Assembly: GCF_021731785.1 (NCBI RefSeq)
Contig: NZ_JAKFWS010000050.1
Span: forward strand, 1 to 40,546
Length of the DNA stretch: 40,546 nucleotides
DNA from: Methylocystis sp.
GTDB taxonomy: Bacteria; Pseudomonadota; Alphaproteobacteria; Rhizobiales; Beijerinckiaceae
Direction of reading: 5' to 3'
Within the stretch, counting starts at the first letter, position 1; each line of letters opens with the position of its first letter. A model generated the notes under the pieces. The model had not been told where the DNA came from. It worked only from the letters and a program-made list of their open reading frames with translations, and searched no databases. Both the position numbers and the translations under genes were made by a program. Below are positions 1 through 8,589 of the stretch, in pieces.

Positions 1-177
1 GAACTCAACCCGGTCGAGAACCTCTGGCAGTTCATGCGCGACAACTGGCTCTCCAATCGCGTGTTCAAATCATACGACGACATCGTCGACCATTGCTGCG
101 ACGCCTGGAACAAACTCATCGAACAACCCTGGCGCATCATGTCCATCGGTTTGCGCGACTGGGCGCATCGGTTCTGA
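1..177 (+). mobile_element. IS630-family transposase, 3' end only
   Basis: The frame is open from base 1 and ends at TGA 175-177, giving 58 residues. They start with ELNPVENLW, the C-terminal block around the last acidic residue of the DDE catalytic triad in IS630/Tc1-type transposases, and end with a short tail rich in Trp and Arg. The enzyme cuts and pastes its element, usually into TA dinucleotides. The start lies outside the window, so I cannot say whether the element is intact. The right terminal inverted repeat should fall shortly after the stop, somewhere near 178-200, but its edge cannot be fixed without the left end. This is the only insertion-sequence remnant seen in the window. Confidence 0.85.
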
Positions 178-380
178 TCAGCACAGGTTGGTATAACTAG
201 CGCTTGGTCGCGAGGGCGAAAGGGCTGGAGCGGCGCTGAGAAAGCGCATGGCAGTCGTTCGGCGTTTCGACCGGGACCTCGGCCCTCGGCGAGCGACGAC
301 ACGAAGAAAGGCGAATTGCCGCGCGGCGCGGCTGCTCTAAATGGCATGTCGCTGGGCGGGCTGAATGCGTGAGGCGTCGA

Positions 381-491
381 ATGTCGCCCCAGCGAGATTT
401 TGGTCGGATCGCTGAAACGTTGCTGATCGTCCTGATTTTGGCGACGGTCAACGCCGCCCTTTATGGCGTCATCTACCGGATGCTGCGATAG
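381..491 (+). CDS. Possible 36-residue single-pass membrane protein
   Basis: A short frame starts at ATG 381 and stops at TAG 489-491. The protein begins MSPQRDFGRIAE, followed by one hydrophobic helix (about residues 13-31, LLIVLILATVNAALYGVIY) and a short basic tail RMLR. This is the layout of a small inner-membrane protein with a positive end. There is no strong ribosome-binding site; GAGGCG lies about 5-10 bases upstream. I recognise no family. The case rests on the clean amphipathic/hydrophobic/basic pattern in otherwise empty sequence, so it is a weak call. Confidence 0.35.
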   Translation: MSPQRDFGRIAETLLIVLILATVNAALYGVIYRMLR

Positions 492-575
492 CCAGACACA
501 TCGGCGTCGGCATCGCTTTCGACAGAAAAGTCGCGCTTGTCGCCGCGCACATTTCTCGTTCGTTTATCTAATCCA

Positions 576-612
576 CGGCTCCATCCTCGCGCCGCGGCTC
601 AGGATGGAGCCG
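576..612. repeat. Perfect 12-bp inverted repeat (stem-loop)
   Basis: CGGCTCCATCCT at 576-587 is the exact reverse complement of AGGATGGAGCCG at 601-612, with a 13-base GC-rich loop. No T-run follows on either strand, so it is not a standard Rho-independent terminator. It could be a REP-type element or an RNA structure. Confidence 0.6.
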
Positions 613-751
613 CTGGGAGGATGTTGAAAGTCTGGTTGGTGATGGCCCTGAACGTTGTATCTCTGTCGATCGTCGACGAACGGTAAAACTGGCTGAAGAT
701 CGCCAAGCCTCAGACATTCTAAATGCGAGCGATTATGACGTAACGCGCGCC

Positions 752-847
752 CTATCGGGTATACCAGACGTAGATGATGGAAAAGGCCAAAGCCAGCGCA
801 AAGCCGATCATCATATTGCGCAGAAAGCCGCCGCCGAATTCATCCAT
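752..847 (-). CDS. 31-residue predicted membrane protein
   Basis: The frame runs from ATG 845-847 to the stop at 752-754. The protein starts MDEFGGGFLRN, continues as one hydrophobic helix (about residues 12-28) and ends YVWYTR. A good ribosome-binding site (GGAGAAGCGAG) lies directly upstream of this ATG, which is why I prefer it to the longer 63-codon frame starting at 943, whose N-terminal half is Arg/Cys-rich. It is divergent from the amidase gene. The family is not recognised. Very small single-helix proteins of this kind often bind and regulate larger membrane complexes, but nothing here shows a partner. Confidence 0.5.
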   Translation of the reverse strand: MDEFGGGFLRNMMIGFALALAFSIIYVWYTR

Positions 848-1021
848 CTCGCTTCTCCGATAGTCACGCCGCGTCGCGCACTCTGGCGGAAGCCTACCGA
901 CCGCGCAACAGCGGCGTTCGCGCCTCATTTCGTCTCGCCACAATCTTGAGTATATTGGTGCTTGAGCGCAATTCTATTCCCGCCGCGCCGACGATCTAGC
1001 CGCCTTAGGAAGGATGCCGCG

Positions 1022-2197
1022 ATGAAACTTGATCTCGGCGCGCTCTCCGTCGTTCTCAACCAGAGCACGGAAACTTCCGGCCCGCTGTCCGGCGCGACCT
1101 TCGTCGTCAAGGAGAACATTGACGTCGCAGCGCACGTTTCGACCAACGGCCATCCGAAATGGGCGCAAACGCATGCCGCCGCCGAGCGCAATGCGCCTGT
1201 CGTCGATCGTCTGCTTGGCGCAGGCGCGCACCTCGTCGGTAAGACCAATATGGACGAGATGGCCTATAGTCTGCTCGGCGCCAATCCGCATTACGGCACG
1301 CCGATCAATCCGGCTACGCAAGATCGGCATCCAGGCGGCTCGTCTTCAGGCTCTGCGGTCGCCGTGGCCGCGGGACTCGTGAATTTCGCCATCGGCACCG
1401 ACACCGCCGGCTCCTGCCGCGCGCCGGCCGCCTTTTGCGGAATCTTCGGCTTTCGCGCTTCACACGGCGCTGTGTCGATGGAGGGTATCATTCCGCTTGC
1501 GCCGTCCTTCGACGCCATCGGCTGGTTCGCCCGCGACATCGGCGCCTTGGCGTCGGTCGGCGAAGCATTGTTGCCGGTAGCCGCAAAGGACGAGGACGTC
1601 GGAGAAGCCGTGCTGCTCACCGACGCCTTCTTAGGAGTCGAAATGGATTTCGCCTCGGCGGCGGCGCAGCCGATCGACGCCTTGAAGGCGTTCGGCCCCT
1701 GGCGCGAAGCGACGCTCGGCGAAGATTTCTTCAAGTCGGCGCTCGGGCATTTCCGCAACATGCAGGCGTTCGAGGCCTGGGCCGCAGATGGCGCCTGGAT
1801 CACCGCGAACAGCCCCGCCTTCGGCAAAGGCGTCGAAGAGCGTTTTGCCTTCGCGGCCAAGGTCACCGCCGACCAAAAGGCAGCCGCCCAAGCGTTCCGC
1901 GACAAAGAGCGGCCAAGGATTGACGCGATGCTTGGCGCGCGCGGCGTCGTCGTCATGCCCACGACGCCGTTTCGCGCGCCGCTGCTGACCGAAAGCGAAG
2001 AGGCGCTCGACGCCAAGCGCTATCAGATGATGCGCCTCTTTCTCATCGCCAGCTTTTTCGGGCTGCCGCAGATCAGCATTCCGCTTGCGACGAGCGACGC
2101 GCCGGTTGCGCTTTCCTTCGTCGGCCGGCATGGCGCTGATCGCGCATTGATCGCCTTCGCCCAGCGCTTCTGCGCGCAGATGAAGCAATCGCGCTAA
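1022..2197 (+). CDS. Amidase-signature family hydrolase
   Basis: A 391-residue enzyme of the amidase-signature family, which hydrolyses or transfers carboxamide groups. The Lys/cis-Ser/Ser triad is readable: Lys30 (VVKEN), Ser107 in GGSSSGS and the nucleophile Ser131 in DTAGSCRAP, with the family's usual 24-residue spacing between the serines. The compact size and the stretch GIFGFRASHG resemble the plant AMI1/indole-acetamide hydrolase branch more than the GatA subunit of about 480 residues. There is no GatB or GatC nearby, so a role in tRNA amidation is unlikely. The start is ATG 1022, preceded by AGGAAGG; a longer frame from TTG 962 is Arg-rich and lacks family similarity. The substrate cannot be told from sequence. 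It is followed by a palindromic repeat and faces the phosphatase gene. Confidence 0.9.
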   Translation: MKLDLGALSVVLNQSTETSGPLSGATFVVKENIDVAAHVSTNGHPKWAQTHAAAERNAPVVDRLLGAGAHLVGKTNMDEMAYSLLGANPHYGTPINPATQDRHPGGSSSGSAVAVAAGLVNFAIGTDTAGSCRAPAAFCGIFGFRASHGAVSMEGIIPLAPSFDAIGWFARDIGALASVGEALLPVAAKDEDVGEAVLLTDAFLGVEMDFASAAAQPIDALKAFGPWREATLGEDFFKSALGHFRNMQAFEAWAADGAWITANSPAFGKGVEERFAFAAKVTADQKAAAQAFRDKERPRIDAMLGARGVVVMPTTPFRAPLLTESEEALDAKRYQMMRLFLIASFFGLPQISIPLATSDAPVALSFVGRHGADRALIAFAQRFCAQMKQSR

Positions 2198-2228
2198 ATT
2201 CGGTTTTACGCTCGCGCTTACTATCGGT

Positions 2229-2312
2229 CGTCATTGCGAGGAGCGAAGCGACGAAGCAATCCAGAAGTCGCGGGCGCATTCTGGATTGCTTCGCCTGCGG
2301 CTCGCAATGACG
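2229..2312. repeat. REP-like dispersed palindrome
   Basis: The left arm begins CGTCATTGCGAG and includes GAAGCAATCCAGAA; the right arm begins TTCTGGATTGCTTC and ends CTCGCAATGACG. Together they form a long imperfect hairpin between two convergent genes. The core CATTGCGAG...GAAGCAATCCAG is a widely dispersed alphaproteobacterial intergenic repeat. In this position it probably also acts as a bidirectional transcription or mRNA-decay barrier for the amidase and phosphatase genes. Confidence 0.8.
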
Positions 2313-2332
2313 AATTCGACAAGGGCGCTTGC

Positions 2333-2773
2333 TCAACCGCTCGGCTGCGGCCCGTGGCCCAACAGATTCTTGATCCGCACCGTCAGCCGCTCGCGCACGT
2401 CGCGATAGGCGTCGAGTATGGCTTCACGCGATCCCTGGGCGGCGGTCGCGTCCGGCGTTGGCCAATAGACGACGTCGACGGCCATGGTGCGGGTGAACTC
2501 CAGCGCCTTGTGATGCGCCTCGGGAGACAGCGTCACGATCAGATCGAAGTTGGAATCTTCGAGATCTTCGAACATGTGCGGCTTGTGGGCCGAAATGTCG
2601 ACGCCAATCTCCTCCATCGCCGCGATGGCGAAAGGGTCCGGCGCGCCGCGTTTCAGTCCCGCCGAAGCGAAATAGATTTCGCGGCCGAAATAGTGCCTCG
2701 CGATCGCTTCGGCCATGGGTGATCGAACAGTGTTCAGCGTGCAGGCGAAGAGGATCGACTGGGGTCGCGTCAC
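2333..2773 (-). CDS. Low-molecular-weight protein-tyrosine-phosphatase family protein
   Basis: A 146-residue protein of the low-molecular-weight phosphotyrosine phosphatase / ArsC-like fold. The phosphate-binding loop CX5R is present as C11-TLNTV-R17-SP, directly after the first beta strand. The likely general-acid Asp is in the PTPDAT segment (about residue 110). These enzymes form a cysteinyl-phosphate intermediate; the arsenate-reductase branch needs extra cysteines that are not seen here. The start is GTG 2771-2773, as no better start exists. It is last in the minus-strand hisD cluster, 15 bases after the GNAT gene. A phosphatase of this type follows UPF0262 in many Rhizobiales, so the position supports orthology. 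The physiological substrate is unknown. Confidence 0.85.
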   Translation of the reverse strand: MTRPQSILFACTLNTVRSPMAEAIARHYFGREIYFASAGLKRGAPDPFAIAAMEEIGVDISAHKPHMFEDLEDSNFDLIVTLSPEAHHKALEFTRTMAVDVVYWPTPDATAAQGSREAILDAYRDVRERLTVRIKNLLGHGPQPSG

Positions 2774-2788
2774 GTCGCTAACGCACTT

Positions 2789-4213
2789 TCATCGACGGCT
2801 CGGCGCCGACTGCCGGTCCCGTTCAATAAACGCCGCAAGCTCCTTCGTCTGATCCGTGAACAACTGCAGCTCGTTGATGTCGAGCGGCTCGCTCAGGCGC
2901 TGCATCAACAGCAGGTCCCCTCCTTCAGCGAAGGCCGGGGCCAGGCCGCAAAAGAAAAATCCCAGTGCGCGAGCGGATTCCACGAGAAGCGGCAGGCCTG
3001 GATCGCCGATATGCGCGGAAAGCTGCACGGCGCGACCGCCCAGGCTGTCGACGTCGCTGATCGCTTGAGCGAGTTCGATGGCGACGTTCGATCCAATCGT
3101 CTCGAAGCGAATCCTGCCGTAGCCGCCAGCGTTGACCGCGAAGCTGGTCATTGATCGCGTCTCCGCCGGCGTCTTGCTGTCGCGCCTAGAAACGCCGACG
3201 CCGAGACGATCGTAAGTCGCCGAAATGACGTCCAGATATTCGCGCGGCGCGACGATCTCGCATACGCGCGACGGCTGCAGATAGCGGAACGTCAGCAGAA
3301 AGCTCTGACGCTGACCTGCCGTCGGCACAGGCAGGTCCTTCGAATGCAGCGTCTCGGGCGCCGCGCCGAGCAGAATGGCGGTCGTCGGCATGCCGGCGCG
3401 CTCGTCGTTGCGCTGCGAGAATGTGTGAGTCGTAACGGGTTCGGCGTAGATTCCGACGAGCCCGAGTCGTTGAGCCTCATCGGTCAGCCGCTCGGTCATC
3501 CGCTCCAGAAGATGGCGTCCGCGATACGAGGGCAGCACGACCGCTTCGCCGCGTTCAGCGATCGCTGCGCCGGGCTCGCGCTCCAGCGCCACATGTCCGA
3601 TCACCTCGCCACGCACGTCTCGGCTCACCACCGGGATCAGCTCGCCGCTCTCGACCTTCCGCCAATAGCGATGCGGCGAGAAGACCTCGCGATGAACGTA
3701 ATTGTGTCCGTAGACAACGAGGAAGCAGCGCGCGATCGCCGCCGAGTCGCTCTGCCGAGGGGCGTCGATCTCAACCGCTTCCGTCGGTGCCGCGGCTTCG
3801 GCGACCGGTGCCTCTACGCTCGTCGCCTCGCGAGAGGTCTCGATGCTGCGATGGAGCGCGATCTCCCAGCCGTCGACGCCCCGCTCCCGGTAGGAAACGC
3901 CGGCGTCCGGCCGCAGATGCGCGCCGAGCGACGGAAGGATGGCGGAAAATCGGGAATGGCCGTTAAGCAATATCCGCGCGCGCACTTCGCGTTTGGATGA
4001 CGACAGAAGCACTGAAGCGCGTTCCGGGCCTGTGTTCGACTGGCAGAGAATGCGCCAGATTTCCTCGGCGTCAGCGGCGATCAAGCTCGCAGCCAACGTC
4101 GGAACCCCCTCGACAAGCGACGCCTCGCGCACGAAGGCGCGAAGAAGTTCGCCGCCTTCCGCGTCCATCGACAGCCGCAACTCGGCGAAGCGATCCGAAT
4201 GATTTTTTTCCAT
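2789..4213 (-). CDS. GNAT acetyltransferase with degenerate RsbW/HATPase-like N-terminus
   Basis: A 474-residue protein with at least two parts. Residues about 5-125 have the length and strand/helix order of an anti-sigma kinase (RsbW, HATPase_c_2) domain, but the Asn-containing ATP-binding motif is not recognisable. An Ala/Glu-rich linker follows, and then a GNAT region (about 155-260) with the acetyl-CoA loop-like segment PSYRGRHLLERM and the preceding strand GEAVVLP. The C-terminal 200 residues are a second alpha/beta region that I cannot assign. The start chosen is ATG 4211-4213 (MEKNHSDRF); the frame extends to a TTG at 4237 without added similarity. It lies between UPF0262 and the phosphatase, in the same direction, and is probably co-transcribed. 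The acceptor is unknown. The domain calls are by eye. Confidence 0.6.
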   Translation of the reverse strand: MEKNHSDRFAELRLSMDAEGGELLRAFVREASLVEGVPTLAASLIAADAEEIWRILCQSNTGPERASVLLSSSKREVRARILLNGHSRFSAILPSLGAHLRPDAGVSYRERGVDGWEIALHRSIETSREATSVEAPVAEAAAPTEAVEIDAPRQSDSAAIARCFLVVYGHNYVHREVFSPHRYWRKVESGELIPVVSRDVRGEVIGHVALEREPGAAIAERGEAVVLPSYRGRHLLERMTERLTDEAQRLGLVGIYAEPVTTHTFSQRNDERAGMPTTAILLGAAPETLHSKDLPVPTAGQRQSFLLTFRYLQPSRVCEIVAPREYLDVISATYDRLGVGVSRRDSKTPAETRSMTSFAVNAGGYGRIRFETIGSNVAIELAQAISDVDSLGGRAVQLSAHIGDPGLPLLVESARALGFFFCGLAPAFAEGGDLLLMQRLSEPLDINELQLFTDQTKELAAFIERDRQSAPSRR

Positions 4214-4286
4214 GCGAAGAATTCCAGTGCAACACAATCGAGCGCCGCGACGCGTGACGCTGCAGCATTGGCGCCAAGCGTCGCCT

Positions 4287-4766
4287 TCAACCTTTCCAGT
4301 GCAACGCGGTGATCAGCGTGAAGATGCGGCGCGCCGTGTCCTGATCCGTGTCGATCTTGCCTTTCAGGCGTTCGAGGAGAAGCTGCGCGCCTTCGTTATG
4401 GAGACCGCGGCGGCCCATGTCGATCGCTTCGATCCTGCTCGGCGTCGCATGGCGGATCGCCGCATAATAGTTTTCGCAGATCATGAAATAATCTTTCAGA
4501 ATGCGTCTGAAAGGCGTCAGCGAAAGTATATGGGTGATGAGACAGGCGCCTTCCGCGTCGCAAATTCTAAAAACGAGCTTCGCGTCGGCGAGCGAAATGA
4601 GCAGCGCGTAAGGCCCGCCGTCATGGCCGACCAGCGAGAAGCTGTTTTCCTCGATCAGATCGTAAATCGCGATGGCGCGCTCGTGCTCCTGATCTGCGGA
4701 GCCGCGGCCGATCGAATTTTCGTCGAGGGTGACGGAAATCAGGCGCTTCGACTCGCTTGACTCCAC
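4287..4766 (-). CDS. UPF0262 family protein
   Basis: 159 residues matching the uncharacterised UPF0262 family of alphaproteobacteria, recognised by [11 protein letters not shown] near the start and [17 protein letters not shown] (about residues 27-43). The protein is soluble, without signal peptide or membrane helix. The start is GTG 4764-4766, only 3 bases after the hisD stop, so the two are probably translated from one mRNA. The family is almost always found next to hisD in Rhizobiales, but its role is unknown; co-occurrence with histidine synthesis is the only functional hint. Confidence 0.88.
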   Translation of the reverse strand: MESSESKRLISVTLDENSIGRGSADQEHERAIAIYDLIEENSFSLVGHDGGPYALLISLADAKLVFRICDAEGACLITHILSLTPFRRILKDYFMICENYYAAIRHATPSRIEAIDMGRRGLHNEGAQLLLERLKGKIDTDQDTARRIFTLITALHWKG

Positions 4767-4769
4767 GCC

Positions 4770-6071
4770 TCACGCCCCAAGCTGATTGAGGCGGATCGAC
4801 ACCGAACGGGCATGCGCCTGCAAGCCTTCGGCCTCGCCGAGCGTCACGGCGGCAGCGCCGATGGCGCGCAGCGAGTCGGCGTCGCATTTCAGGATCGAGG
4901 TGCGCTTGACGAAGTCGAGCACGCTGAGGCCCGATGAGAACCGCGCCGAACGCGCGGTCGGCAGCACATGGTTCGATCCACCGATATAATCGCCGACGGC
5001 CTCGGGCGTGTAGGCGCCGATGAAAATCGCGCCGGCGTTCGACACGCGCGCGGCGAGGTCCTCGGCGTCTTCGCTGATGATTTCGAGATGTTCGGCGGCG
5101 ATGCGGTCGGCGAGCGGAATGGCGTCGGAAAGCGACTTCACCACGATTGTCGCGCCATAGTCGCGCCATGAGGCGCCGGCGATTTCCTTGCGCGACAGCG
5201 TCGAGAGATGCCGCTCCACCGCGGCGACGACCGCGTCGGCAAGCGCCGAATCGTCGGTGATGAGGATCGACTGCGCGGATTCGTCATGCTCCGCCTGCGC
5301 GAGGAGATCAGCGGCGATCCAATCGGGATTGGCGGAGGCGTCGGCGAGAATCAGCACTTCCGACGGCCCGGCGATCATGTCGATGCCGACCTGTCCGAAA
5401 ACCCGGCGCTTGGCCGCCGCCACCCAAGCGTTGCCCGGACCGACGATTTTGGCCACGGGCGCGATCGTCTTCGTGCCATAGGCCAGCGCCGCCACCGCCT
5501 GCGCGCCGCCGACGCGGTAAATCTCGTCAATCCCCGAGCGCTTCGCGGCCGCGAGCACCAGCGGCTCGACATGGCCGCCGGGCGTCGGAACGACCATGAC
5601 GATACGCTTCACGCCGGCGACCTTCGCCGGCACGACATTCATGAGAACCGAAGACGGATAGGCGGCGGTGCCGCCGGGCACATAAAGCCCCACCGAGTCG
5701 AGCGACGTCCAGCGCCAGCCGAGTTCGACGCCAGCGGCGTCGCGAAAGCGTAAGTCCTGCGGCCTCTGCCGCTCGTGAAAGGCGCTGATGCGCTCGAGCG
5801 CAAGATCGAGCGCCGCGAGCTGCTCGGGAGAACATTTGGCTTCCGCCGCGGCGACCTCCTCGCGCGATACGGCGATGCCGGTCTCGTTGAGGTCGATGCG
5901 GTCAAAGCGCTTGGAATAGTCGACAAGCGCCGCGTCGCCCCGGGCGACGACATCCTCGATGATCCCGCGCACGGTGTCGTCGACATCCTGCGACGCCTCG
6001 CGCTTCATGGCGAGCAGCGACGCGAAACGCTGTTCGAAATCGGGCGCCGCGGCGTCCAAACGCAGGGTCAT
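4770..6071 (-). CDS. hisD: Histidinol dehydrogenase
   Basis: A 433-residue HisD, full length. It carries out the last two steps of histidine synthesis, oxidising L-histidinol to histidine with two NAD+ in the cytoplasm. The zinc ligands known from E. coli are in place: Gln259 and His262 (AQAEHDES), Asp361 and His420 (LQAHARS), and the catalytic Glu327-His328 pair (AAEHLE). The Rossmann-like core carries VGLYVPGGTA and GPGNAWV. The start ATG 6069-6071 has a strong ribosome-binding site (GGAGAGG). It is 27 bases downstream of the DUF2948-type gene and 3 bases upstream of UPF0262, forming the usual Rhizobiales cluster. No attenuator-like His codon run is visible upstream. Confidence 0.97.
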   Translation of the reverse strand: MTLRLDAAAPDFEQRFASLLAMKREASQDVDDTVRGIIEDVVARGDAALVDYSKRFDRIDLNETGIAVSREEVAAAEAKCSPEQLAALDLALERISAFHERQRPQDLRFRDAAGVELGWRWTSLDSVGLYVPGGTAAYPSSVLMNVVPAKVAGVKRIVMVVPTPGGHVEPLVLAAAKRSGIDEIYRVGGAQAVAALAYGTKTIAPVAKIVGPGNAWVAAAKRRVFGQVGIDMIAGPSEVLILADASANPDWIAADLLAQAEHDESAQSILITDDSALADAVVAAVERHLSTLSRKEIAGASWRDYGATIVVKSLSDAIPLADRIAAEHLEIISEDAEDLAARVSNAGAIFIGAYTPEAVGDYIGGSNHVLPTARSARFSSGLSVLDFVKRTSILKCDADSLRAIGAAAVTLGEAEGLQAHARSVSIRLNQLGA

Positions 6072-6098
6072 GATCCTCTCCAGCCGGAAGTCCGGCTG

Positions 6099-6587
6099 TC
6101 ATGGCCCTCGGGGAGCGCCCTCGTCAAGTTCGTCGCTGAGATCATGGGCCGGCCGGGCGCCCACCTTCCAGCGCGGGCCCACGTCGCAAAGCTGCGCCTC
6201 GACGCATTCGACGTCGAGCGCGATTGACGCCCCGCCGGCGAAATAGAGCCGAACGACGCCGGAGGGCGGCTCGGCGCCCGGCTCGAAAGTGACTGCCAGC
6301 AGCTCAAGAATGGCGTCCGGCCGGTCGCGCGACACCCCCTGGCAGCGCACGCGCTGCACGCCTTCGAAATGCAGGCCGCAGCGGCAGCGCTCCAGACGCC
6401 CGTCAAGCTCGGCGGCCCAGTCAAAGCGCGATCCGATGAGGGCGAACCGGCGCTTGTCGGGAAGAAAGGCGATGTCGCCGACGCGCACCAGGGCATCCTG
6501 CAGATGCGCCGACAAGAGCGAAAGATCTTCGCTGTCGAGCGCATGCAGGCGCAACGCATGCGCACAAGGCCGGCTGGGCGGTTCCAT
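6099..6587 (-). CDS. DUF2948 family protein
   Basis: 162 residues, the gene that usually sits just upstream of hisD in Rhizobiales. Landmarks are [19 protein letters not shown] near the N-terminus, a strand with [15 protein letters not shown], and a C-terminal segment [20 protein letters not shown] that is typical of the family. No catalytic motif, signal peptide or membrane helix is seen. The start is ATG 6585-6587, preceded by AGGAGGAGAGG, a near-ideal ribosome-binding site; the frame continues another 40 codons upstream as Arg-rich noise. It is the first gene of the hisD transcription unit, so the promoter probably lies in 6588-6850, shared divergently with rlmN. Confidence 0.82.
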   Translation of the reverse strand: MEPPSRPCAHALRLHALDSEDLSLLSAHLQDALVRVGDIAFLPDKRRFALIGSRFDWAAELDGRLERCRCGLHFEGVQRVRCQGVSRDRPDAILELLAVTFEPGAEPPSGVVRLYFAGGASIALDVECVEAQLCDVGPRWKVGARPAHDLSDELDEGAPRGP

Positions 6588-6851
6588 GTCCTCTCCTCCT
6601 TCGCCCGATATGGCGAAGGACGCGGGTCGACGCAAGGCCACGCAGCGCCGAGTGATCTCACCCTCGCCTTGAGGAGTGAGGAGCCTTGGCGAGGGGCGCA
6701 ATCTCACTCGAGTGACGGGGCCGAGGCGTCTCAGGCCGCCCTCGCCAAAACGCGCCCAAAGGGCGCGGGAGAATTGATGGGCTGCGCGTCAACGGCGGTC
6801 TCTCAAAAATTCTCGCGGAGACATGATATAAGGGCGTTTCCCGAGGAGTTC

Positions 6852-8033
6852 ATGAGTCTGTCCGAAACTTCCGAAGCGCCGGTTCTAACGCTTAAGTCTT
6901 CGCTCGCCGGCCTGACCCGCGCGGAGATCGCCGAAGCGTTGCGCGGGTTCGGCCTGCCCGAGCGCGAAATCCGGATGCGCGTCTCGCAGATCTGGCACTG
7001 GATGTATTTTCGCGGCGCGCGAGATTTTGGCGAGATGCTGAACGTCTCGAAGGCGTTGCGGGCGCAGCTTGCCGACGCCTTCGCACTGCGCCTGCCGGAC
7101 ATCGTCGAGGAGCAGCTCTCGGTCGACGGCACGCGCAAATGGCTGCTGCGGCTCCAGCCGGTCGACGCCTTCGACAAGGGCGCGGAAGTCGAATGCGTCT
7201 ATATCCCGGAGAGCGACCGCGGCACGCTCTGCGTCTCCTCGCAGGTCGGCTGCACGTTAAATTGCAGCTTCTGCCACACGGGCACGCAGCGGCTCGTGCG
7301 CAATCTAACGACCGCCGAGATCGTCGGGCAATTGCTCGTCGCAAGGCAGCGCCTCGGCGATTTTCCCGATCGCGAACGGCCGACCGACGGTCTCGTGCCA
7401 TCTGGCGAGGGCGTGCGCGCGGTCTCCAACATCGTCTTCATGGGCATGGGCGAACCGCTCTATAATCTCGACAATGTCATGGCGGCGGTCGACGTCATGG
7501 CTGACGGCGACGGGCTGGCGGTTTCCAAGCGCCGGATCACCGTCTCGACCTCTGGCGTCGTGCCGCAGATTGAACGTCTGGGCGCCGAATGCGGACCGGC
7601 GCTGGCGATCTCGCTTCACGCGGTGCGCGACGATCTGCGCAACGAACTCGTGCCGCTCAACAAGAAATATCCGATTCATGCGCTGCTGCAGGCCTGCCGC
7701 GATTATCCCGGCGCGTCGAACGCGAGGCGCATCACCTTCGAATATGTGATGTTGAAAGGGGTGAATGATTCGCCCGCCGACGCCAAGGAGCTGGTGCGGC
7801 TCCTTAAAGGCCTGCCGGCCAAGATCAATCTGATCCCGTTCAATCCCTGGCCTGGCGCGCCCTACGAATGTTCGGACTGGGAGACGATCGAGCGCTTTTC
7901 CGACATCGTCTTCAACGCCGGCTACGCGAGCCCGGTGCGCACCCCGCGCGGCCGCGACATCCTTGCCGCCTGCGGGCAGCTGAAAAGCGAGACCGAGAAG
8001 CTTCGGGCGAGCGCGCGGATGGCGGCGGGTTAA
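6852..8033 (+). CDS. rlmN: Dual-specificity 23S rRNA/tRNA adenine-C2 methyltransferase RlmN
   Basis: A 393-residue radical-SAM enzyme that methylates C2 of A2503 in 23S rRNA and A37 in some tRNAs. The iron-sulfur cluster motif CxxxCxxC is C134-TLN-C138-SF-C141. The C-terminal catalytic cysteine is C374 in [19 protein letters not shown] (SAM binding) and [17 protein letters not shown] are classic RlmN signatures. The true start is ATG 6852 with GAGGAG just upstream; the frame stays open for another 161 codons upstream (from 6369), but that part is antisense to the DUF2948-type gene. It is transcribed divergently from the hisD cluster and convergently with dsbB. Confidence 0.97.
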   Translation: MSLSETSEAPVLTLKSSLAGLTRAEIAEALRGFGLPEREIRMRVSQIWHWMYFRGARDFGEMLNVSKALRAQLADAFALRLPDIVEEQLSVDGTRKWLLRLQPVDAFDKGAEVECVYIPESDRGTLCVSSQVGCTLNCSFCHTGTQRLVRNLTTAEIVGQLLVARQRLGDFPDRERPTDGLVPSGEGVRAVSNIVFMGMGEPLYNLDNVMAAVDVMADGDGLAVSKRRITVSTSGVVPQIERLGAECGPALAISLHAVRDDLRNELVPLNKKYPIHALLQACRDYPGASNARRITFEYVMLKGVNDSPADAKELVRLLKGLPAKINLIPFNPWPGAPYECSDWETIERFSDIVFNAGYASPVRTPRGRDILAACGQLKSETEKLRASARMAAG

Positions 8034-8059
8034 GCACCGCCGCATCATGCTCTTTGGCG

Positions 8060-8554
8060 TTAGGGCCGGCGAGCCCAACCGGCGTAACCAGCCAGCGCCG
8101 CCAGCGCCGCTGAAATGGCGACATTCCAATTCGCCAGCGTCAGGCCGAATATCCATAAGTTCGGCTCGTCGCAGCGCACGACCTTCGTCGTTTGAAGCTG
8201 CTTCATGAATTCGGCGACCGACGACGCCGTCGACAGCGGCCCCGAACAGTCGGACGGCCCCGCGAAGACTTTCCACTCGACGCCCGAATGATAGAGGGAA
8301 AGAATGGCGTTGCCGGCGAAGATCAGCGCCATCAGCAGGAAGGCCGCGCGCGCCAGTCGCTCTCTGCCCATCTGGGCGGTAAAAGCGGCGAGCGGCGCGA
8401 GCGCGAAGGCCGCGTAATAGGGAATGCGCTCCTTGTAGCACAGCTCGCAGGGCAGATAGCCGAGCGACTCATAGATCCAGGCGCCGCCGATCGCCGCGAC
8501 GGCCGCGGCGAGAATGAGGAGCGACGCGTTGCGGGACTCCAGCGCGCAGTCCAT
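8060..8554 (-). CDS. dsbB: Disulfide bond formation protein DsbB
   Basis: A 164-residue inner-membrane protein with four hydrophobic helices. The quinone-linked CxxC is C36-EL-C39 (LPCELC), and the second periplasmic pair is C103 (PSDCSGP) and C128 (VVRCDEP), as in DsbB. DsbB reoxidises DsbA and passes electrons to quinone, allowing disulfide formation in exported proteins. I chose ATG 8552-8554; a TTG at 8591-8593 would add 13 residues and overlap the stop of the upstream yqaA-like gene as TTGA, so translational coupling is possible. No dsbA lies in the window. Confidence 0.9.
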   Translation of the reverse strand: MDCALESRNASLLILAAAVAAIGGAWIYESLGYLPCELCYKERIPYYAAFALAPLAAFTAQMGRERLARAAFLLMALIFAGNAILSLYHSGVEWKVFAGPSDCSGPLSTASSVAEFMKQLQTTKVVRCDEPNLWIFGLTLANWNVAISAALAALAGYAGWARRP

Positions 8555-8589
8555 GACGCCGCGCCATCCCAATCGTCCAAACCGCCCGT

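Larger units (their letters stand above)
178..751. other. Gene-poor stretch after the IS element
   Basis: Apart from one 36-codon reading frame (381-491) and a stem-loop (576-612), I see no gene. An 84-codon minus-strand frame at 197-451 is low-complexity, rich in Arg and Ser, and looks like a chance frame. The stretch may be decayed sequence beside the IS insertion. Confidence 0.5.

Noticed and set aside
621-686. 21-codon frame after the stem-loop
   Set aside because: GGGAGG abuts the ATG with no spacing, and the peptide has no recognisable feature.
6369-6851. Long in-frame N-terminal extension of rlmN
   Set aside because: It is antisense to the DUF2948-type gene, has no family similarity, and ATG 6852 has a good ribosome-binding site and the normal RlmN start.
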